Shown here: positions 1-11,989 of the stretch, in pieces
Layout of the letters: the number at the start of each line of letters is the position of its first letter
Position numbering within the stretch: the first letter of the stretch is position 1
From: Aulostomus chinensis
Lineage: Eukaryota > Chordata > Actinopteri > Syngnathiformes > Aulostomidae
Length of the DNA: 64,000 bases
Direction: 5' to 3'
Assembly (NCBI GenBank): GCA_037954235.1
Contig: JBBMOA010000012.1
Location: 2,598,501 to 2,662,500 of the forward strand
Notes under the pieces: generated by a model
What the model was told of the DNA's origin: nothing
Database searches by the model: none
Seen by the model: only the letters and a program-made list of their open reading frames with translations
Program-made: the position numbers and the translations under genes

Positions 1-180
1 GTGATAGGAGGCAGTGGGAGGTGATGAGAGGTGGGGTGGGCAGTGGGAGGTGATGGGAGGCGGGGGGAGGCGATGGGAAGCAGTGGGAGGTGATGAGAGG
101 TAGGGGGGGGCAGTGGGAGGTGATGGGAGGCGGAGGGAGGCGATGGGAAGCAGTAGGAGGTGATAGGAGGCAAAGGGAGC
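1..180. repeat. 70-bp purine-rich minisatellite, truncated by window edge
   Basis: A G-rich unit beginning CAGTGGGAGGTGATGGGAGG starts at 41 and again at 111, giving a 70-bp period. Bases 1-40 match the end of a preceding unit. About two and a half copies are visible and the array probably continues to the left. Inside the unit there is a weaker 10-20-bp GGGAGG periodicity. The strand asymmetry (almost all G/A on the + strand) produces long open frames here that are not genes. Confidence 0.85.
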
Positions 181-3100
181 CGGAGTTCGCTGCAGCTGCC
201 TGGACCACACGTAGGAGGACAGCTTCCCCTCGCTGCTGGGTTGGCCCCTCTCGCCGCTGGCTTCCTGGTGGTGGCACTACTGGTCCCACTGGACTGGAAC
301 CTTAGGAACCGGGTCTGTGTGGACAACGTCTCGCAGATGAGCACCATCCCACACTCCACTCCAACTTCTGTCTGGGCCAGCAGGCCTGTTAAAATGATAC
401 TAAAACTAAAATGTAAAATTTTACTTTTTTAAGGATTCACAAATGCATTTAGGTGTCTTGAGCTCACAGAGACGTTTTTTCCGTCCAGGATGTAGAAAGA
501 GCCAGCAACCCCCTTCTCAGCACCGGGTGTTACAGTTACTTTAGCTGCCTGAGCAGTTTCAGTCTTAGGTCTGGACCAGAGGAGCAGAGATTCTCAGACT
601 GCTGACGTGTCACAACTGCTGGGAGCGGGAAAACTGGTCAGGCTCTAATGGATCCAGACTGGGGATCTGAACTGCCACGAGGGCCTGAGGAGAGGACACA
701 CCCCTGCACGGGGAGCGATCGTTTTTCAGCGATTCATTCAGGAAGAGCGGCATCTTAACGGGAAAGTCCAACAGTCGGCGACCGCATCGATGATGCACTC
801 GCTCAGCCACTCAGAGACAAACCCGTTCTAGTGCTGGCCCGTTACCGGTCCAGCCAAAAAAGAGTTTTTCCAGGATTTTCTAAGTGAGTTAATTTTTTTT
901 TTTTTTTCAGATGTGAAACAGTTGGAAAAAGTATTGCCAGAAAGTTACTTATTAATTTCATCTGTGAAACCAGATGAAAACAAGTTTTGGCAGGTGCCGA
1001 CCTTGACCTGGAGCAGCTGATTAGACTTAATTCAATCAAGTCTGAGTACGTTCACTCCGAGTTAAGCCTGCATGTTGAGAAAGAGAAAAAAAAGGCATCT
1101 TCAACAGAGCCCTGATATTATGATTCACCATGGCGATGGATAAATAAAGAGCAGAGTGGAGATAGAAATGTGAACGTGCGCCAAAGCAAGCCAGGACATA
1201 AATCCTAAAAAGTGGAGAGAGAACTAAGTTAACACCGTTAGCCTACATTTTATTCAGTGCAGTCGTCTCATTCATCAGTTCGGGCTTAAATTTCTTCAGC
1301 GGATGATAAAGTGCTGGAATCCTGCTGGGCTTTTTTTTTTTTTAATACCTTTGATTTAGAAAAAAAAAAAAAAAAAAAGGCTCATTCTTATTTCACCGCA
1401 ACCACACAGGGAAGAAATGCAGAAAATGAAAATGTGGTTCAGCTTATGGACGACTTTATGATTTACAATCATGCACACACGGACCTGCGACTGATTTTGC
1501 TATTATGCAGTTAAAAGGACGTCTAGATTCAAACAGAACGTCAATTTTTAGACGTCTACATTTAAAGATCTTATTTAAGAAGCATATTTCAACGTTGGCC
1601 TGCTTCAAAGGCAAAACTCTTTGACCAAGACCAACAAAACTGTAATGGATCATTTTCTTGCAATCCAGATAACTTTAGTCAGTCGATATGTTTTTGATTG
1701 GCATGGAAGAAAATGGCTCTCAAAACTGTGTTTATAATTGCATTGAAATGACCAAAAAAAAAGACGTTTAATACAAAATCAAACGAACTGCTGCTCTTCC
1801 CTAGCAGGATTTAATCAAGTGAAGCTGTCCTCTCCACCATCACTCCACAACACCGGTGAGAAGATTGTCACAACATGAAATGCCGCCTCACCGTTGGTTG
1901 CACAGCAAGAAAAACTTTCACGTTCATCGTCGAGTCCCAGTGGACATTGGAGCCAGTTTTGAAGAAACTCTCCCGAGGCGTTCCAGAGGGACCACGGTAA
2001 CGAGAAAGGGACGGAGGACAACCCATTTAGTTTGGCCTTAATTTTGTGGTGTCAGGTACATGTGACTGAACCAGATCCCGTGATGAGGTCCTGCTTGGCT
2101 CAGGTGGAGAATCCAGATCCTGGTCGTGAGGTTGTCAGGCACGTTTAAGCGATAAGTGATGACATCCGGTCTCTTCATCGCTTGTGAGTGATTGTGAGCA
2201 TGTGTGCGTGCTGGAGAACTTGAGGAGGAACTTGTTCCAGAGGCCAACTGTACTTCTAGACAACTGGTCTGCTGGCGATTATCCGCCTGCACAAACACAC
2301 AGCTCAGGTCTGTTTACACAGAATCACAGCCATCACGCTCACGTCATATTTCCAGCTCTCCGCTCCCCGTCAACTTTAAAAGTCTGACAGGTAAGACCCG
2401 CTGTTGCAGATACGATATGTCAAGTTAATATCTAAAAACAATATTTCACAGAGGCCACGTGAAACGCAAAAACAATAAACCACTTCCAGGTACACGGTTC
2501 CAGCATATGTCGAAGGTCTCCCTTTTTTAAATAGTGGCTCGGCGCTGCCAGAGGCTTCCTTGTAAGCTGGTTTTGAAAATGAATGCCTTTATGTTTTGGT
2601 TTGGACCCACTGAATAATTTACTATGTAATTACATACTCTGCAAAAGCCTCTGTGTCCTCTCAGGCCCGTTTGGGATTCTCTGTAGCATTGCAGTCACGA
2701 CCAGAGCCTTGACCAAATCAAAATTCAAACCCACTCTCTAATCAAAAAACTGGAAAACTCACATCTAGAGGCAAAGTTTTATGTCTGCAGTTTGCTAAAT
2801 ACCCTCACAGCAACAATTGGGGTGTAATTTCTGATTTGCAGTGTGGCCAAACGTTTTTTTCATTCGAGCCACTGCAAACCGGCACTCAGCTAAAGCGCTG
2901 CAGTCGCCGCTGCGCTTTTGCAAAATATGTCCCGTCATTATAGCTGGCAGGGGTTTGCTGAGAAAAAATCTCAATATATTGAAGCAAAATCACCACTGTG
3001 GCTGATGGAAAGCAACCCGTAATTTCGACAAAAACGAGGGCAAACTACTCTTGACAATATGGTCACTGTCACGCAGATTTATGTATGATGGTTCAGACCA

Positions 3101-6100
3101 TAGGCTATCAAAAATAACAGATGACTGGTCCGAAGACGGCAACGAGCACCGAGGGAGAAGCAGTGCTTGATGGTCGATCGTGCATATCATAACTCACAGC
3201 AGGGTCTCCAGCCTGGGCTGCTTAAAAAAGCATAAGAAGTAGGTTTCTAACGACAAGGTCGGATCTGTTTTAGTCCCAGGCACCGCAGCCTGGCGGCTGT
3301 GGAACGCTAGCCGGCTTCAGGTTGACGCACAAGTCAACACTTGCTGAAGCTGCCTGGCAAACCTTTTTTAAAGCGTTGGGTTTTCTCTATTTCACGTTCA
3401 GAGATATTTCAGCTGTAACTTTCTTTCTAGTTGTACTTTGACCTACTTCTCTCCTGCTGAGGGACAAAAGTCCTGAACTTACTGACACATTTATCTGCTG
3501 CTCCAGGATGAAATTGAACTCCTGGCAGTAACGACTGGACGTCTGCAAAATCTGCATATTTATGCGTCAGCGACAGCCGTGGTTCACCGGTGTTCTGTTT
3601 TCGGGTCAACTGTCTGTCCATCCTGTTCTCTTTCATGTGACGTCTCTGGAACACATTTGGAGAATTTCTTCAAATTTGGCAAATGTGGGATGTGTTGTGT
3701 CGCTACGGTCCAGGGTGCATACAATCATAAAGGTTCCTGGACGCCACTTCCCAAGCAAAAGTTTTGATTTATAAAAACAGATCCGACATAAGAATGTGGG
3801 CACCAGTTAGAAAACTGACTGATGAGACTCAACAAAGAATTACTGTGGTGGAAGTGGAAGTGCTGCCGGTGGATCTCTGTCCCATGCTCTCTGGCTTCCC
3901 CTCAGTTGTTTCCATGCAAAGACTTGTGTACGTGCACTGCGTTGACCATTTATGGTTCAAAACCAACATTAAAAATGTACAAAACCTGCAAACCTGTGTG
4001 CCTGCTAGACCCTCATGTGGTTTACATACGTGACTTTTCGTTGAAACTAAATCATGAAGAGGAATGACACGTCTGCTCTATTGGGATTTTTCAACTTAAC
4101 ATACAAAAATCATAACCAAACACTGCTATTTTCCACTTAAGGATATTTCAATCCTAATTTCTCTCCTTTGCCACTTGGAAAACGTGATCATCTGAATTTG
4201 CCTGTGTTGCTGAACTGGGACGATGGCTGAGACTCTCAAGGGCCTGCATCCACCGAAGCCTCTTTTTTCCTCCTGGAGCCGTTGCGGCCTCTTAATTGTT
4301 TTCAGTGGGAGCGCCACGTTTATATGCCACAAATCCCAGCAGCATGAGACTGAGGACACAACGTTTTTTCGGTTACTAAAAGTTGAAAAATTATCAACCT
4401 TGGCTTGTCTGGGAGAAACAAATACCCTTAAGACGAACCTATAAGCCGACGGGGTCTGCCGTCTTCCCTTCTGTGGTTTAGTCTTTACTTCACGCAGAGC
4501 AGGAAGTGCATTTTAAATTCACAGCAACCAAACGGTGCAGTGAGGCAACTTAAAAGTCAAAGCTTTCTTTCCTAAGAACATTCGCGTACTAATTCGCGTC
4601 AGGTTCATCATTCTTTAAACATGAACTTGGAAACAACCTATGGGTCCATAGAAGAGCCGTATGGAACGAAGCTACTAGGCAACAGCACTGCAATTATCTG
4701 TTAGGAGCCCGAGGAGTTGCTAATGCTACGAGCGTCGATGCTATCCGACCCATCATGTTATAACGTCCTGAACGTGATTAATCACTGACAATGTGGTTAT
4801 TCTGTAGCGCAAATGATAGTGAAAGAAGTTTCAGGACCGATGCCTGTATTACAGAGTCGAGCTACGTAAATGGAGAGACCCTCAGAAGATTGATATCAGC
4901 TTCAATCAACAAGTCCTCTAAACCATACGGCTATAAAATCTGCTTGGTCCGATCCGCTGATACGACACATTAAAAATCTAGCGCCCTGTGGTTAGGTTTA
5001 GGTACAAAAAACATTTCGGTTTGGGAACAGATGATGATTTGGGTTCAAATGTGTACTGTTCTGATGGGAATGGGAAGCCAGCGCTCACCGCTTTCAACAT
5101 GAAGTCGACCGCTGGCTCCAGCAACAGCAGCAGTATATCCACTCCCCGTCAGCGACCCACCAGTATCCAAATATCTCGTCCAAACAGCCACGAAACAGCT
5201 TCAGCCATCAAAACACATTTATCCTCTCACGGACCTGCAGCATGACTCTCCCGCACCGCAGTCGCCAATGATTCAATCCACTGCTCCCTCCACCTCTGTA
5301 TACAGACATTTCTCCCCTTTTATTGACGTCATGTGACTTCCTACATGTTGTCATACATACTCCGGTCACTAGATGGAAGCAGGAACTTCTACATGGACAA
5401 AGGTCGTACTTCCATCCTATCTGCTCATTCTTCAAATGAGGACACTAAATTTAACGACGCCTCCCCATCAAGCAGACGAGTTCAGCACTGCGGTCGACGC
5501 CAAAAACAAGTTACATGATTGACAAAGGATGAAAGTAAGTTTTATTAGTCAAATGTGACGTGAAAAGTGAAAATGATTTGTTTTCTGTTATTGTTATTCC
5601 AAAGCGCTGTGTAGTCGCCCCTAAGAAACTTTGGGAAAGGGCAGACACGCCTGCCATTTGTGGTCAAACTTTCCGTGACCTCTCCTCTGATTGTCATTTT
5701 AAAAGCTGCTGTCTGTGATAGCGGTGATACAGAACAAGTATTTGTGATCTAGTTTCTTCTCCTTCACCCCCCCCCCCCCCCCCACCACAAGCAAACACAC
5801 ACACTTCATATCAGGTTTGATCTGCTCTCCTGCTACCAAGGGCAGCCCCTGCCAACTTTTCTTCAACCTTCCAAAATGCCTTTCATACTTGAATGTTGGC
5901 AACTCCCCAGCATGGTCGCTATCAGGGTCTCCTGCCAGGAGCTGCTGCTGCACCGTGAAGCCTCTGGCACTGACAGGCGGCATGTTGGCATGTCCTGGAT
6001 AAAAGTAGTACTCACTCGCTTCAGCCCAAAAAGGAATGGCAGGAAAATAGTTTGCTTGGGAATATTTTTTCCCAGAGGATGCTCATTTTATTGCATTCAT

Positions 6101-9100
6101 AAAACTGGTGTTTTTAACATGAAAGCAAGCGGCTGCACCGTTTCCCCACTGACATTTACGGTTTGGGTATAATAACAAAAATACAGCTCTGCTACATTAT
6201 GGAGTAGAAGTCATGTCCGGTCACTTTGGACATGTTGTTATTTGCTTTGCATTTCATTAATAATAATTAACGAAGAACTGAAGGCTGCAGGTTCGTGTGT
6301 AAATAGTTGCCCCCCCCCGGTCAACATTTCAAATATAGGCAGTTGAGGAATTGATTTGAATTCATAGCAAATGAATGTTAATCAAATAAGCTGAAGGAAT
6401 GCATGAGTTTACTGAAGTGTCATTATGGGTATTTATAGATGTGGAATCATGGAATCAAGAGAGACGTGAATTCAGGCAGGTCACTGATGCCTTTCGGCCC
6501 AAATCAACTGGTCCAAACGTGAGACCTCTTCAAAACATCATGATTTTTATCAGTCGCTCACGGACGACATCAGGACAAACCACAGCAACGCTGGGACTCC
6601 TAACAGAGCAAAGTAAGTGAACGAAATAAAACCACGCCCTGATCAGTGCCCAACCAACCGCCTCATTCTCAACACCGCTCAGCCTGTCTCAACCCTGAAC
6701 CTGAGTTTTCAAATCTCTGAAAAGTGAGTCAGGGTCTGCAGCGTCTCTTGTCCAGAGCGTTTTGTTGGTTGGAACGTCATTTAGCCAATCGGAGTCCTTG
6801 ATTGTGATGATGTCGTGAACTTAGGACAAAACCAGTCAAAGCAGCAATGGTGTCGCCGCAGCGGGGAAGTTATCGTAGATATTTGACGATGCTGTTGTAG
6901 CTGTGTTGACAAGACTCCCAGGAAGAATGGCGCTGAATGTTGTTGGTGTTCTCCTGACCAAAGTTGGGCAAAACTTGATTTCAAATCGACAGCTGAGAGA
7001 TTCGTGTTCTCCTGGTTCTCTCTCTGAAGGAGAACGTCACGTAAAAACCACTTCACTGCTCTCTGGTTTCAAGTCTCCACTTAGAAGATAAAGCTTTTAA
7101 TAAAATGTGAAATGATTCAAAGGAAGCACCGAAAAAAATCCGTAGTTCGCTAGCAGCGAGGGATGCTAAGGCTAGCAATACCAACGAGTGGTATAAAGAC
7201 AGATAAAGACGTCTTTGTGTCAGCTGAGACAGTCCTAAAACAGACTGTGGTTGCTGTTGTGAGTCCGCATATCCATGTCAGTAGTGCTCAGAATTCTTCA
7301 TTCACTAAGACGTCATGCAGAGAAGACAGTACCTATCGTCCTGTAACTGACAATATATGGTTGAAGCGTCACTTTAATCTCACTTTTGTCCAACACACAA
7401 AACAAAAATCTAATTTCTCTTGTCAGCTTCATCGGGACAGAGTTAATCTGTCAATTTCCAGCTGAAGAAAGAAGATAAGCAGAAATGTGGGTTTAAATAA
7501 ATGATCCTTGAGGTTGAGGGAGTAAAACAGCAGGGACAACAAACCACAAATACATCACCTTTTAACAAAACCCAGCGTTAGCCATTGCAAGCTAAAGGTT
7601 TGGCCCAGGACCAGCCCACAAAGCAAAACCACCCCCCCCCCCGCGGTGGCTCCATTGCTTGGTGCACACATTTGAATGGGCTGTGTTTTGGAAAAGCTTT
7701 AGGTCGACCATACATTAATAGACCGTAAAGAGACGACCACTTGTTTTACGCTTTACAACCAGCTTATCTCGATCTGTAGAGTTTCCATCACGGCGCTCAG
7801 ATGCGTCTCACGTTACAGAATCATGCAGGTCTTCTCATGTTCACATCGAGGCAGTTTGATATTAATGGAAACCCGCAGCCACTCGACATGCTGTTGACAA
7901 TGCAGCTATAGCAACACTGTCAACCAGGGAAAAGTAAAAAAAAAAAAAAAATCATGTGAGAGCTGAATATTTCTCCCTATTGAAGACCAGCAGTAATCTG
8001 ATGTTTTTCTTTCAGAAGTGAGTTGCTTCAGTCAGCCAATGCACATATACAGCTGAAATTACCAGGTTCTCTTCCAAGTCATTTACAAAATGAGTTATTA
8101 AGTACCTCTCGTTACCGATTCATAATGGCTCAAGGCTGATACTGATATCAGGGTTGTAGATTTTTCTGTTCAGTGCAGCTCTATCAGGTTTTACCAAAGG
8201 TCAGCTAAGACAAAAGGAGCATTTGTACCGTAATGCGATGTTAAAGTTCTCCGGTGAAACCATACAAATGAAATAATTTCAGGGTTTGCAGCTCCTTGCA
8301 GCAGAACGATTACTTTCACAGAGAATAAAACCACCTTCAACCATTCCTGATGTGTATTCGGAAACCTCATCTCCAGTGATTGCTATGGTTGGACCAGCAT
8401 AAAAATGTTCAAACCAGTGAGATGTTTTCACACGGGACTACTGTTTTCTGGGCATATCAAGGACTTGTCCCGTGTTCCTAATTTTTTCTAGAGGAAAAAA
8501 ATCCACCATAACACCAGTGTTGCGGGACAAATTAGTCCCCCGTGAATCAGCATCACGGTGAGTTTTCTGATCTGTTGTTTGGAAGAAAATGAATTTGTCA
8601 CATCGACCACTGTAGCATTTTTTTTTCCTGTTGGGGAGGGGCCTACTGCTGCAAGCTGCAAGGAAACGTGTTGCAGGAAATGTTATGTTACGAAGGCGAC
8701 TAGTTGAAGCTTCGGGCTGCAGCAAATGCAGCCAAATTCTTCAGGGGTTGGTCTATACTACTGTACGGCATCTTTTTTCTCTTTTGCCATGTCTCCTGTT
8801 AGTTTCACCACGTAGGACGACTGGGGTGAGAATTATTTCCCCGTGAGGTGTGTGGCTGAAAGAGTAGACGGGTTAGTTAGCAGCCGCTGTACACGGCGTC
8901 CAAGCAGCTCCCTGGCCCTCAGATGTCGACGCGTTTCTGTAGGCTGGTGTCACGGAATTGCTCAGTCGTAAGATGCAGAAGGGTTGGTGCTTTCATCGGC
9001 ACAATTTCCATCAGGCTCTTTCACACATGCTCAGCCCACAAGTAATTTTCTACACATTAAAAGCAAACGACCAGTAAATCAATAAACCCTAATCACCGCG

Positions 9101-9800
9101 CTAATGCGATTAATTGGTGGTTTTGTCAGAACATTCTGATCCTCAGATCACATTGTTGTTTCCCTCCTGCACACTAATATTATCATTTCCTTATGTCTCT
9201 TTTTATAGACATTCTTGACTCCATAGCAACATTACTCCACAATTTAAATGATAGCATGCAGACGACTAACAAGTTAATTCCTGGAGCCGCGCTGTCTGGT
9301 CTCAACAGAAATACACAACAACACCTTTCTCTATGTCCTTGGAAATGGGACTGTTTGTGTGGCCGGGAGTGTTTGTGTATCACACACTCCTCTTGTGTAT
9401 ATGTGAAGTGACAACCTGACGAAGTGGAAGAAGAAAAATTACAAGCTTCATTCTCTGGCGTTCTTTATTCCCCATGTAAGGGGAACGCAAGGATGTATAA
9501 CACAAATACACCTGCCCACACAAACACACACGCTCGCAATTAAACAGCTTATCTGAACACATAAACACAAATGTGGCGTCCCCCTCACAGATAAACATAC
9601 AATGAAGCACAAACACATGTGCATACATTTGTAGATTACACATACAAGGGCTTAGCATGTTTGGCATTTGTTCTTGAGATGATCGAGTTGACGTTGTCTG
9701 GTATTAAACTGAATAAAAAGTAGCAGCTGCTGTACCTTGATTCCAGAAAGTCAAGCGATTATTTCAGTTCTCTGTTACATGGAACTGTCAATGACTCAAA
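181..9800. other. Intergenic DNA without recognisable genes
   Basis: I see no exon with homology I recognise in this 9.6 kb. Open frames are short (under 100 codons), occur on both strands and show no domain or splice context. The stretch holds homopolymer runs (for example poly-A near 1360-1378, poly-C at 5767-5783 and 6309-6317), unique A/T-rich sequence and dispersed-element fragments such as 435-530. Distal regulatory elements of igfbp5 could lie here but cannot be called without cross-species alignment. Confidence 0.6.
435..530 (+). repeat. Fragment of the inverted-repeat element family
   Basis: The segment around TTAGGTGTCTTGAGCTCACA, followed by a T-rich run, a 'cc(g/t)tcc...' stretch and AGAAAGAGCCAGC, matches in order the left half of the better-preserved element at 59335-59632 and the copy at 11653. 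No terminal repeat survives here, so it is a decayed fragment. Confidence 0.5.
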
Positions 9801-9825
9801 AACATCTGGATGAGAACGTTCTTAA

Positions 9826-10030
9826 GTGAAGGCCACTTGGGGGGGCACAATAAGCCTGAAGCTTAGTTGTGGCGCTGCTTAAGTCATGTGACCGTGGTGT
9901 GGTTCCTTCATAGGTTAACGTTAGCTTAGCACAGCTAACGATTGCATTCAGGCTTCCAGCATCATCAGAGGGGTTCATTTGTGATGATCTTGATGAACTA
10001 GACCTGGAAGATCATCAAATTTTGTTTGCT
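9826..10030 (+). repeat. Core element, copy 1
   Basis: This block contains AGTCATGTGACC, 'gttccttcatagg', 'gttagcttagcac', CAGGCTTCCAGCATCATCAG and 'ttgatgaac...acctggaagatcatcaa'. The same ordered landmarks occur at 51565-51780 in the same orientation and at 21990-22200 in reverse. Here and at 21990 the core is followed, in its own orientation, by a 43-bp tandem array. It is probably a non-autonomous mobile element or its remnant. I could not identify termini or a target-site duplication. Confidence 0.7.
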
Positions 10031-10100
10031 ATTTTTCAGCAATAATCCAAATTCCAAAGTAACAGTCACACTGGCTCTGTGTAGAGGGGCCGTGGGGATC

Positions 10101-10228
10101 CTAACTCCCTGTTGGACTACAGTCATAGCTTATCCCTGACATGTTAACTTCCTGTTGGACTACAGAAATACCTCATCCCTGACATGCTAACTTCCTGTTG
10201 GACTACAAAAATAACTTGTCCCTGTGGT
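10101..10228 (+). repeat. Short 43-bp minisatellite array (about 3 units)
   Basis: Three units of the form 'cttcctgttggactaca...tcatccctgacatgctaa' lie in tandem. They are the same family, in the same orientation, as the array at 57495-58122 and the reverse complement of the array at 21085-21985. The units differ by several substitutions, so this array looks older or less homogenised than the other two. Confidence 0.8.
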
Positions 10229-10819
10229 ACTCTATTGCTTCTTATTCACATTACGAGCTCCAATACAACAAAAATAATAGTTATGATCCATTAGACTTAT
10301 ATATATATGCAGTATTCTGCATAAAACGTGATGCTGGGTTGTGACATCTGCATCTACTAGACTACAAACTGTTTCCACAGTCATGAAAACAAGCGTGATC
10401 ACATGCTTTTGGAAAAGATGAGGAGCTCTTAATCAATTTGTTGCATTAACCAATGAATTACACCCTTTTGGGAAGAGCTAGCTATTATTTTATTTAATTA
10501 AAACTAAAGGACGTGGAAGAACCTCTGGACTGCTCAAGTGTATCGGAATACATGACTCAGGGAATCGGAAAAACAAAACCGAGTGATTAATCAGATTACC
10601 AATTAAGTATCCAGAGGAATTATATTCACATTTGCTATTATGCAGATCATTTATACTTGCCAGACAGTGTAGGAGGTATAGTCACCATTTTCTTGTTCCC
10701 GTTCACTTTGAGAGAATGAGATCATGTTGTGCAGTTGGGGTTGGTACTACGGAACAGACACAAGTGGTGGTACACGCTTTAAACCTTACCAGCTGATTAA
10801 GGAGCTGAATCTCACAGAG

Positions 10820-10990
10820 ACCAACTGACCGTTAGCTTAGCATACTGAATGGTAATGGGTGGGAAGTGTTAGCGTATCTCTTTCAAAACATCTAATCCAG
10901 CATAACATTTGTTACAAATAACAATTTAAAATGAGGAGACGTTGTAATGCTAGAATCAGATACATAGCCAGAACTACTTTCCTGACTGGG
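10820..10990 (+). repeat. Dispersed repeat, paired with 49395-49590
   Basis: Landmarks 'gttagcttagca..ctgaatggta', 'aagtgttagc', 'ttaaaatgagg.gacg' and 'aatcaga.ac' occur in the same order at 49395-49590. Similarity is moderate and includes length differences, which is consistent with two old copies of one element. No coding capacity or clear terminal repeat was found. Confidence 0.5.
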
Positions 10991-11652
10991 TGCAGTGATT
11001 TAACGCAGCACCTGAAAACTTCAGCCATTAAAAACAGACTAGAAGAGCAACCGCTGCTATTAATCAAGGCAGACTATGTAAGAGGGTGAGGAGGATTACT
11101 GATGGACACACCAACATCCCGAACCTGATCCAGACAATGACTATAGAAGGAGATTTGCTCACAGTTATTACTCCTTTTCAGCGAGCTAAGCTAACTAGCA
11201 TGAGACTCACCTCCCTCATGCAGCACGGAGGAGAGAAAAGTCTCCGTCCTCTTGTCTGTGTCTGGGGATGATGGACAGTAAGATCATTTGCCCAAAGGTT
11301 GGAATGTTCCTTGTTTAGGGAGTTGCTGCAGAAAGACATTTCAGAATATAAGGGAAGCTATTTAGACAAAAACACATAAGCAGTAAAGGTTTTTGTGTCA
11401 AAAATGTATTTATTTTGTCCATTGCAACGATAGCAACTCTTGATTTAAGTTGAGCTTTGCAAGTCACTTTTGTCCTCGGTGTGTGGTTAAGACTGCGGTG
11501 TCTTGCCAGTGTAAAAAGAGGCTGCTAAGTCGGGCATTTAAGAGTCGACTGTAGCGCAGTATAAAAGGTATTTATTGCTTCTTTACGTCAAAATGATAAA
11601 GAGAGGGGAGGGACTGCTCTTTGGGGAAGTAGCTGTATGAAGCAAAGAATGA

Positions 11653-11985
11653 CGTACATCTCCCAAATAGTGTATTTTGCCTTTCAAGTACTCACATGCA
11701 GGTGTCAAGAGCTCATGGAGATGGTTTTTTTTCACTGCTGACATCACTTCTTTGTGACTCCATCAAAGCAGAAAGAGCCTGCCATAATTTAGCTTGAAGC
11801 TAACGGTGATCAAAGGCTAGCAAGAGCAAAACTGCCCAACGACGTCATTTTACCAGCTCTCAATGTCTTCATCTAGTGTAATCCATGTCCTCTTTACCCA
11901 GCCGTACGCTCAGTAATCCACAAACACTTGGACTGGAGATAAAAACAGAGAAACTAAAACACTTCTGGTTTGGTGCTGCAATGAC
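11653..11985 (+). repeat. Inverted-repeat (MITE-like) element copy
   Basis: The left end (about 40 bp ending TTGCCTTTCAAGTACT) matches the terminal inverted repeat of the element at 59335-59632. The interior follows the same order: 'aggtgtcaagagctca', 'tttttc.ctgc', 'ttctttgtgactcc', 'agaaagagcc', 'tagcttgaagctaa', 'cagtaatccacaaacac'. The right terminal repeat is missing or too diverged to see. It is non-coding. Confidence 0.65.
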
Positions 11986-11989
11986 AAAT